The position numbers and the translations under genes are program-made. Below, one piece after another: positions 1-10,200 of a stretch of 64,000 nucleotides of DNA (position 1 is its first letter; each line of letters begins with the position of its first letter). The stretch comes from Carex sylvatica. Lineage: Eukaryota; Streptophyta; Magnoliopsida; Poales; Cyperaceae. The stretch lies in the NCBI GenBank assembly GCA_964058845.1, contig CAXKVR010000148.1, forward strand, positions 62,001-126,000, written 5' to 3'. The notes below the pieces were generated by a model, which was not told the origin of the DNA, ran no database searches, and saw only the letters and a list, made by a program, of their open reading frames with translations.

Positions 1-2530
1 CCTCCTTGACTGTGTTCGCCATCGCCCCCTTCATTTCTATCCCCGCTTGGTTAATCACAGCCTCTGCTTGATCGTTTGACAGACAGTTGAGGGAATTTAT
101 GTAGTCCAATTGAATTGGCGAGACTTGTGCTCTTTTCTTATGCGCCTTCTTGAAACAGGTAACCGACCAAGGTCTTGTCACCCTTCGTGCTCTCTCTTCC
201 GGGCGGATGTACACGCCATCAATTTTAGCGGCTAGGCGTGGGCTTCTTCTGATGTTTGGCGTCGCATATTTGGGAGGGCCTGGAAATCCTGGTGGCCCTT
301 CTTCTATATTCGGCTGCTGTTGGTCTGTCGCTTCATCCCTTGGTCCATTATCAGAGAGTTGAAGCCCAACGAGTTTTGTTGCAATGGCCTCTACCTCCTG
401 TGACTTTTCAAAAACACCTAGTGTTGGGCCTTCTACTGGGCCCGTAGTTCCCTTTGCATTTGGAGTGTGCACTGTGTTGCCAGCCTGTAGCCCACTTATT
501 TTAAGAGTGACTTCTATGGGAAGAGTGTCAGACACCCCTGTTTTGAAAATATCTGCTTCTAAACTCTGGAATATCTCTGTGTCATTACTCTGCGCTTCTC
601 GAGGTGTCTGACTAATCAAAAGGTCCTGGTGTTGTTCTTCATTTTCTCCTGTTGCATTTAATACCTCGTACCCTTCTGACAAAACGTGTAGGATGTGTTC
701 GGCGCCAACGGTAAGAACCTCTTGTCCCTTGTCAGCTTGTTGAATTTCGCTCTCGTCTCCAGTTTCTGGCATGTCTCCCTTCTCCATTTGATTTGTCAGA
801 GTTGTCTTCTCAAGATTGCTTTGAGAAGACTCCTCTCCAATTGGCTTTCCGTCGATTGCCTCCAGTTGGGTCAAGTTCGGCAGCCCTTCAGAGTTTCTGA
901 CTGCTTCGGGCCCTGCATCTTCCTCCATCTTCTTTTCCGGCGGCGGTGGATTCTCCTGACCCTTACTCTGTTGTTCTTCGATTTGTACTCTTTTTGGTGA
1001 AAGGCTCTGCTTTTCCTCTGCTGCTCTTTCCCTTTCCCCTGTTTGACTTATTACAGGATTTTCCTTCTCCTCTCTGTTGCGGTGTCTGCCTTGGTTTTGT
1101 CGGTCTCTTCCATCTGTGATTCTTGGGTGGTGGTTTGCTGTTGTTGAGTGTCTTGCTGGAGGGGGATGGTGCTCTAGTATGTTTGACCCGCCCCTAGAGG
1201 GCTGACCTCGATCATCTCTGCGGTCCCGACGCTCTATCGGTGACTCAAAATCTGAGGTATATATCCAGCCATCTAGTTCGATCTGAACCATACAAGGGCG
1301 AGATCTGGTGCCAGCCGTGGCATATCGGGGTACCCGGTCTGTGTGTCGCACATCTACTAGAGCAGTGATATACTCATAGTAGTCATTTTGGAAGAGTGGG
1401 GCCACCCTTACTAGTTGCCCGAAGCCTGAGACAACCATCCCTACATCTCTTCTGTTCCACCGGTTGAAAGGTAAGCCGTAAATCTTGATTCTGGCTAGGT
1501 TGGAGGTTGGATCATACATTGTCCCTGCTTCTGTTGTCCAGGGAGCAAGTTGAACCTCCACCTTAGGCCCTAATGCAAATGCACATATGTCACATGCTTC
1601 CTTGAGCATGTCTCTATTGGGGAATATCGCAATGAGATCTCCCACCGATTGGTGGACCTTTCTCACTTTGAAATCCCTGGGTTGCCTTCTGAAGTACATT
1701 GCCAGTCTCGTGGCTAATCGATGCGCCAGGAACGAAGTGTTTTCATTGGGGCCTGTCATAACTATTGCAGTTCTGTCTAAGAATTGGTTGGGTGGGAAAA
1801 ACTGTTCTCTTTCCTCTAAGAAGACATGTATGTCCTCTGCTCTATGGGAGTCAACACAGTCAGGGTCTTGTAGAGGAACATTCTCCCAGTCAGAGAAATC
1901 CATTTGTTTTTCCTCTATTGGTGGGGAGTTGATATTGTGGTGTGGAGCCTCTGTCTCGTTGCCTTCCTTTATAGGCATTTGGTTCTTGGCTGGTGCTACC
2001 TTTGCATTAACTTCTCTATTAACTACTTCCCTGTTGTTACCTAACTGGCATTGGCGCGAGAAATGGCCCGGCTTGAAACACTTAATGCATCTTACCTTCC
2101 CCATACACAGAGATTTTTTGTGTCCTTTAGCAAAGCAATTAAAGCACCTATGCTCCTCTTTGAGTTTCTGCTGGTGCGGGCTTAGCATAGGCCTAGGCTT
2201 GCTGGTTTGGTGAGTTCTATGCTTCTTTTTCACCAATGTCCATCCCTCTTCATCCATTTGACTTGTTGCCTTAACTCCTGTTGCGGTACCATTGAGAGCC
2301 TGAGCCCGGGTAGTTGCCTTAACTCCTGTTACGGCACCATTAAGAGCCTGTGCTTGAGCAGTAAGATGGTGGTTGAGTGTCCCTTCAGGTGGTTGAGCGG
2401 TCTCATCTCTAGCGGCCTGCCTTGCTGGTTTAGTAATGGTGGCTTTCGTGGTGAGAATCCTGGCGTAAGATGTCCTTTCTGCTAGCGTCGCCTCCATTGT
2501 CGCCCTTGCTTTCGCCAGTTGAAAAGCCAT
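1..2530 (-). CDS. Retroelement gag/ORF1-like protein with two CCHC zinc knuckles (C-terminus beyond window)
   Basis: Reading the minus strand from an ATG at 2530, with an in-frame TAG just upstream, I found no stop through 843 codons to the left edge. Near residues 130-170 there are two adjacent zinc knuckles, CFNCFAKGHKKSLC and CIKCFKPGHFSRQC, both C-x2-C-x4-H-x4-C. A conserved-looking segment follows at about residues 245-420 (containing IFPNRDMLKEACD, then GLPFNRWNRRDVG), which resembles the DUF4283-type region of plant LINE/gag-like proteins. Next comes a long charged, Glu/Gln-rich low-complexity region and a basic RRSPRLAAK motif near the edge. Family knowledge suggests an RNA-binding retroelement protein. 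The reverse transcriptase part, if any, lies outside the window, so the exact element class is inferred. The intact reading frame suggests it is fairly young or still constrained. Confidence 0.72.
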   Translation of the reverse strand, partial: MAFQLAKARATMEATLAERTSYARILTTKATITKPARQAARDETAQPPEGTLNHHLTAQAQALNGAVTGVKATTRAQALNGTATGVKATSQMDEEGWTLVKKKHRTHQTSKPRPMLSPHQQKLKEEHRCFNCFAKGHKKSLCMGKVRCIKCFKPGHFSRQCQLGNNREVVNREVNAKVAPAKNQMPIKEGNETEAPHHNINSPPIEEKQMDFSDWENVPLQDPDCVDSHRAEDIHVFLEEREQFFPPNQFLDRTAIVMTGPNENTSFLAHRLATRLAMYFRRQPRDFKVRKVHQSVGDLIAIFPNRDMLKEACDICAFALGPKVEVQLAPWTTEAGTMYDPTSNLARIKIYGLPFNRWNRRDVGMVVSGFGQLVRVAPLFQNDYYEYITALVDVRHTDRVPRYATAGTRSRPCMVQIELDGWIYTSDFESPIERRDRRDDRGQPSRGGSNILEHHPPPARHSTTANHHPRITDGRDRQNQGRHRNREEKENPVISQTGERERAAEEKQSLSPKRVQIEEQQSKGQENPPPPEKKMEEDAGPEAVRNSEGLPNLTQLEAIDGKPIGEESSQSNLEKTTLTNQMEKGDMPETGDESEIQQADKGQEVLTVGAEHILHVLSEGYEVLNATGENEEQHQDLLISQTPREAQSNDTEIFQSLEADIFKTGVSDTLPIEVTLKISGLQAGNTVHTPNAKGTTGPVEGPTLGVFEKSQEVEAIATKLVGLQLSDNGPRDEATDQQQPNIEEGPPGFPGPPKYATPNIRRSPRLAAKIDGVYIRPEERARRVTRPWSVTCFKKAHKKRAQVSPIQLDYINSLNCLSNDQAEAVINQAGIEMKGAMANTVKE

Positions 2531-2549
2531 CCGTGCCCACTATGTACTA

Positions 2550-2713
2550 CATTATGAGTCATGCAAGTCGACTCGACTCGAGTTGATCGTGAGTTGATTC
2601 TAAATTGAAATTTTTGACTCGAAACTGAATTAGCAACTCGAACTCAACTCAACTCACGAGTTCACTAATTGAATCCAAATTATTCTGAACTCAACTCATG
2701 AGCAGCCCTACTA
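2550..2713. repeat. hAT-type MITE remnant rich in ACTCGA/GAGTTG words
   Basis: The segment is made of alternating ACTCGACTCGAG and ACTCAACTCA words and finishes with GAGCAGCCCTA, the inverse of the TAGGGCTGC terminus of the hAT-type element at 24686. It lies directly upstream of the gag-like ORF start. No clear target duplication was found, so it is probably truncated. Confidence 0.45.
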
Positions 2714-3039
2714 CTCTGCGAAGTATTTTCGTTGGCTCCGGTCCTACCTTCCAAGCGTCCTTTTTTCCTCTACTTTTGTTTCTTCTCTTTACTCATCTCC
2801 ACTGAAAACTTCTCCAGTTTCATAATACGCACCAACCAATCCAATATTAATTATATAAGCAGTCCTACCATAATTCGAAACTTCTCCAGTACTATGTCTC
2901 TGACATAACATACAACTGGAATTATATTATATTTCATTGTTCACTCTTCTTTATTATTTAAAAATACCATAATTAAAATAATATATTATCAATATATATA
3001 ATATATGATACAATATCCGTACCCGTACCCGTACCCGTA

Positions 3040-4080
3040 TCCATACAACATAAGTGACCTCCAACAAAATTTACCATAATAATTAACTAACTGCTCCGAA
3101 TTAATTAATTTTTTTTTGTATAAGATAAGATGTTACTGCAGAGGTGATCGGTGATGTTATATCTTAATTAGTAGTAATTTAAATGCACAAAGTTAATTAT
3201 TTAGTACGGGATGAGCAATTAATATCCCTACAACTTATTGTAACATACTTTTTTCAGTTGTAAATTAATTTGTGAAGTTTTTGTTTTACTGATGATGAAA
3301 CCTCTATTGATTATCTCAAACACGTGTGTGTGTGTGTGTGTGATCTAATAGATATATAATTTATTAGCTATTTGAAGTATATTAATCGATCCAATTTAAC
3401 AATGCATGTACGTGAAGCAATTAAGCATGCATGTATATATTGTGAAAATAACAACATTTTATGTACATCATATTTGTAGATCATCATGAGCCCCTAAATT
3501 CCACCACAATTGCTTTGTCCAACCACGCACCACTATATATGTTCTCCACCTGACCAATTAAATAATGTTTAGCTATAAATTTTCATACTAAAAAATAGCT
3601 TTGTCAATTCATGCAATACACACACACATATATGAGTTGGGCCCACCGGTACTTGCATGATATATAGTTATATATGTTACATTTACACCCCATGCATAAC
3701 AATCAAGAACATTGATTTGGTTTATCTATTGGAAATTCTTATTAAATTTAAACCATCTAGAAGTTCTATCTTATCTTTTTAATTAACAGTCTGTTAATTT
3801 CCAGCGAGGGGCTGATCAAGTTATCATGTACTAATTATTAATTACAATCAAAGCGAAAACTTTTTTTTTTCCTTATTCCATCTGATTGTTACTTCCTATT
3901 AGCAACCCTTCACCGGTGTGAAGGGATGTTAAGCATTAAAAATGAAAGATCAAATCATTATTTAATTAAAATTTATGGCCTCCACAACTTTTTAAAATAT
4001 ACATAAACATGGTTTCCATGCTCAACTAAAGTATATTTTTATTACTTGCCAATTACTATTTATACATAAACATTTTGTGG
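3040..4080 (-). pseudogene. Decayed beta-carbonic anhydrase fragment (exon 5 and flanking introns)
   Basis: Bases 3477-3556 on the minus strand match beta-CA exon 5 (VENI...GHSKCGGI...) of the intact genes, but indels break the frame around the zinc-binding His/Cys motif. The flanks also match: 3640-3790 resembles the intron between exons 5 and 4 of CA-1 (about 40011-40140), and 3060-3140 resembles intron 5 of CA-2 (about 55050-55150). Exon 4 appears deleted near 3910. It is therefore a genomic duplicate, not a retrocopy. It marks the left part of the duplicated segment that also contains NLR-A. It cannot encode an enzyme. Confidence 0.6.
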
Positions 4081-4522
4081 ATAAATTCGATTCCCTATGT
4101 CCTCTTTATTTATTTTCAAGTTCCTTATCTTGTAACTAAAAATCGGAGGATCGTTTAAGCATGCGTATTATCATTTTATTGTGCGAGACTTGTAGAATTG
4201 CAATGAAAATAATTTACGACTGTCATCCTTTATGATACGATCATAAAAATATTGACGATAACTCTATAATATTTAACAAATTATCGAATAATATATAATA
4301 ATAGTATAATTGAGAGATTGAAGAATTTGGAACATATATAGAGTAATGAAGTGGATTAATATCATATCATGCATATAGAAAAGAACGTTATACATCATAT
4401 TTAATAGTTTCTTTGAAAACGATTTTACTATTTAATTCGGTTTAAAAGTTTTTATTTATAAAAACTAAAAGTGGAAGAATTTAAACCGACTATATATGTC
4501 GATTTAGATTAACTACAAAGTA
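4081..4522. other. AT-rich intergenic DNA, no gene seen
   Basis: Frequent stops in all frames, homopolymer runs and no recognisable protein or RNA gene. Confidence 0.5.
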
Positions 4523-4543
4523 AATTTGGACAAAAAAGAGAAG

Positions 4544-4689
4544 TTTTTGGTCTAGTAGCAAAACCACATGGTCTCTATATATGAGAGATCATTAGTTCAA
4601 AATCTGAATTGAAAAAATCCGTTGTTGTAATAAAAATAGTTGGGTGGCTTGACCAATTAACCTCCAACATACCTTCACTCAAAAAAAAA
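4544..4689 (+). mobile_element. Putative tRNA-derived SINE
   Basis: A box-A-like TGGTCTAGTAGC near the start and a degenerate box-B-like AGTTCAAAATC about 45 bp further on resemble an internal pol III promoter. The unit ends in a run of nine or more A. It is flanked by imperfect direct repeats, AATTTGGACAAAAAAGAGAAG on the left and ATTTGAACAAAAGAAGGG on the right, as expected from target-primed integration. About 145 bp is within the usual plant SINE length. The promoter boxes are weak, so this is an old copy or a chance resemblance. Confidence 0.45.
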
Positions 4690-4704
4690 TTTGAACAAAA
4701 GAAG

Positions 4705-6690
4705 GGATCAAACTGAAAACTATTTCAAATTTTAAATCACTTAATTGGCCAAAAGAAATACTAGAGAAATTATCTAGTCCCCCACTTTCAATTTTCTGGT
4801 CGGTCCTCCAAAATTATTTTCATTTTTGAATCGTTTTCTACGCTCACTTTCTTTCTCTCTCTCCTGTTAAAAAATAAGTTATTTCTTTTTTTCTCTTTTC
4901 ACTCATCCATTATTTACACATTTTCGAATGATGCTTTTTTTTTACTCTGTTAAATCTCGCCCATACTTCCGATGATTTGGGAAACCTTGCCAATCTAAAA
5001 CTATACAAATGTCTTGTACTTAATTTTCTCTTTCAAATGAGATTCATATTAAAGCATAATTGGTTATATTCACATCCTTGTGTACCTTTGCTGAACAAGG
5101 CTTGTTCTGATCTCATAGTCAGTCATAACTAATGAAATCATTTTTGTAATGAATGTAGTAATAATGGAAATAAATCTGCTGTGATTCTAAATAGAATCAC
5201 AGAACCTGTGATTTCAAATTCACCTCTTCGTTTTTTAGAATGTACGAATCTCAAATACACTTATTTTATGCACAAATTTTCAAACAAATAAATGGATGGA
5301 TTTAGAATAACATAATCATGTGATTCCAAAGAATCACAGGAGATTTGTGTCCAGCAATAATGTCCGAGGGCTGAGCTCATCAATAAGTACTTTTCTTCAA
5401 AATTAGAAATTGCATGTGTCTGGGTTTGCAAAGGAAACGCGGCTAGATTTGATGAAATTAATTAAATGTCTTAAAATATATTGTGTACATAATTAATTTT
5501 CAGGTGTTTTAAACAAAAAAGAGGTCATTTCAACCATTATTTATTTGAATAATTATATTCATCTCCACACTCCTATCCCCCTCTATTCCCACAGCTACAA
5601 TTTAGAAAAATTATATTATGGTCCCCACTAAGTATTTAAACATATAAACATATAAAAAGAAAGGAAAAATGTATATAGGGGAGAAAAATGTAAAAAAAAA
5701 ATTCAGCTTGAAAAATATTGATTCAGGTTATATATAACTGTCTTTCTAATAAATTAAATTATATAATATTCTATCTATTTAATATATATATATATAATAT
5801 TTCTAATATTTAAATATATAAACATTTATGTTTAATTAAAAAATTGTAAGAAAAACTTAAAATTGCAAAAAAAAAATCTTGCGGTTTTGGAATTTCAAAT
5901 TTAAAGCCGCAAATTTGTTTTTGTGCTTTTGGAATTTCAAAACAACAAATTTTTTTTATAGTTTTAGACTTAATTTTCGCAAAAAGAATTTGTGGTTTGG
6001 ACAGTTTCAAAATTTCTTAGTATGGGGTGCAGTTTTTGAAATTTATTTTATTAATAAAAATTTCGGTTGGACAAAAGTTAAAGCAATGCATGTGAAATTG
6101 TGAATTACATACCTTTAGTCGAAGTGGTACATTAGCGTATCTTGTATAAACTTGAATAAACGGGAAGTTTGAAACAAGCAGAGGAGGAGAAATTGGAGCA
6201 GAAGATGATGGATTATTTTTTATTTTCTGCTTTCTGAATATTATGGACCATGACATTTTGTTTTTTGTTTTTCTTTCCTGTCTAGTTAATTAGAGAGGCT
6301 AATGGAATCAATTATTTGAACGTTATAAATCATAACCTTCTGAAATTTCAATTTTTTTTTAAATAGTTCACTTTTATCGTTATTTTTATTTTTATTTTTT
6401 CTATTAATAAAAAAATAGGCAAAGTTGTGTTCCCAATATTTGTTTTTGGTAAATAAGCTGACAACAAGTAGGATCCATTTGCATACCGTCGGAAACGAAA
6501 TGAAATCTGTTATAATTTTCAGAGAATTTTAGGACCCTATAATTTCGATCTTAACGATTGATCTTTCTCGAGATGTGTACATGAAAATTTTTTATAATAT
6601 TTTCGAGATCTGTATATAAAAAAAATTAACGGTTGATATTGAAATTTTAGAATCTAATTTCAGTATTTCTACTTAAATTGGAATTACAGC
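4705..6690. other. AT-rich intergenic DNA with small foldbacks and a segment shared with 22.6-23.0 kb
   Basis: Nothing supports a gene. Bases 5170-5345 form a palindromic unit bounded by copies of GTGATTC...GAATCACAG, MITE-like. Bases about 5640-6020 align with about 22610-22970, including the start AAGAAAGGAAAAATGTATATA and a TTTTGGAATTTCAAA hairpin. In CA-1 the start of this block lies in intron 6, so it is duplicated CA intron plus flank. Bases 6510-6680 hold an inverted pair around the words ATAATTTCGATCTTAACG and AACGGTTGATATTGAAATT. Confidence 0.5.
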
Positions 6691-7266
6691 AGATTCGGAC
6701 TCGTCGGAAACGCCATGCTCTCAGTCCCCAATGGGCCTCGAAGCAACTACAGAAGGCTCTCTAATGGGCCTTTAAGAGAGGTGTAACACGTCCATAAAAT
6801 CTTTGTGCCTTTCTATGCAGTTGGCTGCTCCAGTTTATTCAAATAAACTAATGTACCTTAGTTTTAGAGTTTGAATCTAGTCCGTTCATTATACATTGGC
6901 TCGAATCTTGAAAGGATCACGCATTACAGCTTTGAGCCGGAGTCTGATCGGACGGTTCAGATTGAATCGCAAATGGTGAGGTAATACAGAGAATCCGAAC
7001 TCTATTCCAACACTAGTCCAATTTCCACCATTGACTGCTATAGTGCTATTCAACGTCAACCCAAGTCTGTAATTAAATAAAGAAAGACGAAAAGTCTTTA
7101 AAAAAAAATAATAAAGAAAGAAAAAGAAGAAAACCCTCCACAAAAAATGACTCGGGTAGAGAGAGAGCTCTGAGACCACTAGTGCATACAGAAAAGCTTA
7201 TCTGCTTACTACACGCAGAGAGAACCTTGGCAAGATTTTTTCAAAAGAGAGAGAGAGAGAGTAGAG
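6691..7266 (+). promoter_or_regulatory. Upstream region and 5' leader of NLR-A
   Basis: This sequence is shared with the region before NLR-B (24340-24680 and 25837-26023), including AATGGGCCT, GAGGTGTAAC and GCAGTTGGCTGCTCCA. Directly before the start codon both copies carry a GAGAGA run of variable length, typical of a 5' untranslated leader. No TATA box can be assigned confidently. Confidence 0.5.
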
Positions 7267-10200
7267 ATGGGTGCGGAGTTCATTTTTTCTGTGATTTCAA
7301 CCTTGAGCGGCCTGCTAAGCTCCCTCCGGAGCTCGGGAGCCACCTCGACTGAGGCAGAAGAGAAGGATGGTGTTGAAAGGGATCTAGATCGGTTGGAAAG
7401 GATGCTCAAGAGGATTCAGGCCACGCTTTACGATGCTGGGGAGAGAGAGATCCGGGACGAATCTCTGAAACTTTGGCTCAAAGAGATCAAAACTGTTGCC
7501 TACGAAGCGGAGGATATCCTTGATGAGTGTCAGTACGAGTTATTGCGTTGCCAGATTGAGGAATCAGAAGAAGAGGCGCCATCTTCTTCAACAGCAGATG
7601 GTAGAATGACGAAAAAGATGAAGCGCTCAGAGGGTGTTATTTCAGGTAAAATGGCCGAAAAAATTAAGGGTGTTATAGATCGGTTTGATGAAGTCTCAAG
7701 AGACAGGGAGGCCTTGTCTTTGAGAGAGGATGATGGAGAAAGGCGGGATTGTGTTTGGACAGGCTTGCCGCCAACAAGCCACATGATGAATGAGACAGCT
7801 GTCTTTGGTCGGGATGAAGATAAGAGGCAGATCTTAGATTTTGTATTGTTGGGGAATAGAGAGGAAACAAATCGCATTTCATTTATTTCAATTGTTGGGA
7901 TGGGGGGTGTTGGCAAGACAACACTTGCCCAACTAGTTTATAATGATCCCCTTATTAGTTTTAATTTTGATATGACTGCATGGGTATATGTCTCTCCTCA
8001 ATTTGATGTCACAAGGATATCAAAAGTGGTCCTTGAGTCTATCTCCGAGAAGGTGTATAGTGGCTTAACGGGACTAAGTGCAATTCAGTGCGCTCTCGTA
8101 AAAGAGATTAAAAAAAAAAAACTGTTTTTAGTGCTTGATGATGTCTGGAATGAATTACCCAGTAAATGGGAACAATTTGTAGAACCACTTCGAGTCGCCG
8201 AGTCAGTTAGAATTGTAGTAACCACAAGAAGCAAAGCTGTAGCTCAGATTGTTCAAACCACATGTATATATGATCTAAGTTGCTTGCCACAAGATCAGTG
8301 TAAATTGTTGTTTGAGCACTATGCATTTGGGGGTCAAAACATAGATGGTTCCTCGAGGTTTTGGGCGATTGGTGCACTAATCATAAAAAAATGTGCTGGT
8401 CTCCCACTAGCAATCAAGTCTATCGCTAGAGCTCTATCTTGCAACATGCATGAAGATAGCTGGAGAGATGTCTTGGAATCAGAACTATGGGAATCTGATG
8501 GTAAAGATGAGATATTCCCTGCTCTCAAGGTAAGCTATTACAGTTTGCCTCCAGAATTGAAACCTTGCCTTTTGTTCTGCTCTTTATTTCCAAAAGGTTA
8601 TCGATTTGTTAAAGATGAAATAATCTATATGTGGATTGCGCATGGTTATATTCAATCTAGAGGTAGCAAAAGTGAAGAAGGCATTGGGGATAAATATATC
8701 CAAGAGTTGGATAGGAGGTCTTTCTTATCACTAGATAAACAAAGGTGGGAAGAAGCCTTTACCTTGCATGATTTAATTCATGATTTAGCAAGATCAATTT
8801 CAATGGGTGAATTTTGTACCAACACAACAGAGAGTATAAATGGTGTTATATCTAGTGAAGTGAATCATGTGTATACAGAGAATTGTAGTATGATCGATAG
8901 GTCAAGTGGCAGTTGTTTATTCATTAGAACATTAGTTAACTGCTGCAAATCTGATTCAACTTACTTGGTGAGGCAGAATATTCTGAAATTGTGTACTAAT
9001 GCAAACCTCCGGGTGTTGAAATATGAAGGTGCCTATGAACGTGCCTTGGAGCAAATGCTCAATCTGAAGCACCTTCGCTACTTTGAACTCAGTTGTAGTA
9101 ACCTTGAGAGGCTGCCTAAATCAACAACACTACTCTTTAACCTAGTTGCATTAAAAATAAACTCTATTAGGTATCTAAAAGAATTGCCTGTTCACATTGG
9201 AAAATTGGTCAACCTAAGGTTTCTTAGCATAGCTTGTGGTGGGATTAAAGAGTTACCTGAATCACTTGGCCAACTTTCTAACCTACAAGTGTTGTACTTG
9301 TACAAGTGTTCTCAAGTAAAAGAATTGCCAATTTGGATTGGAAACCTGACCAACCTAAAGAAACTGCACATTTCGGATGCAAAATTTAAACGATTACCTG
9401 AATCATTTTGCATGCTTCACAAATTGCAAACACTAGTCGTGGGAAGGTGCAGGAACATCATGCAATTACCTGATGGGATCGGGAATCTTATCAATCTTCA
9501 GTGCATATATGTCATTGGTGGTTGCATTAGCAGTTTGCCAAAATCAATAAACCAGCTTTGCAACCTGGACATCCTTGAGTTGAATACCAGTGCCTCTCTT
9601 TTGAGGTTGGTAATGTTATGCAAACGTGATGGAATTTTCGACAGAAGTTCACTAAATATCTCAATTGAAAAGAATGAAAAAGAAAATGAGCTTGATATGG
9701 ATATGAGCTTGAAAACTGGAAGAAGAAAGCCCATCAAGATGTACAAGCATATATACAAATACAGGAAATCTGAAAAATTACTTGAGTGTCTGAATCCACT
9801 CGATCACCTAGTTGAGTTGAAAGTAGATGGTATTCAAGGAATTGGATATCCGAACTGGTTTAACACTTATTACAATAGTGGAAAAGCCATTATCATTCAA
9901 TGTCATCTTAATAGTGGCAAATTCTGCAAGGATCTGGGAGAGTTACCATCACTCAAGTCACTAGCTCTAATTGGCAAGAGTACTCTAGCTTACGAATTTT
10001 TCCAAACCTTGACCACTCAAGATGTCAAGATGATCTTCCCATCTCTAGAGGAGCTAGAGTTTAAAGATATGCTCGAGTGGAACATTCTAGTTGGAGAACA
10101 ACATTGGGGTTGTCCAGTATTGCAGACTCTTAGAATTAACAATTGTCCAAATCTTAGTTCAGTCCCAAAGTTTGATTCTCTTAAAAGTCTAGAAATAATC

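Noticed and set aside
150..2485. Six plus-strand ORFs of 63-208 codons in the first 2.5 kb
   Set aside because: They lie opposite the long minus-strand frame that has zinc knuckles; their translations show no domain and they are shadows of it.
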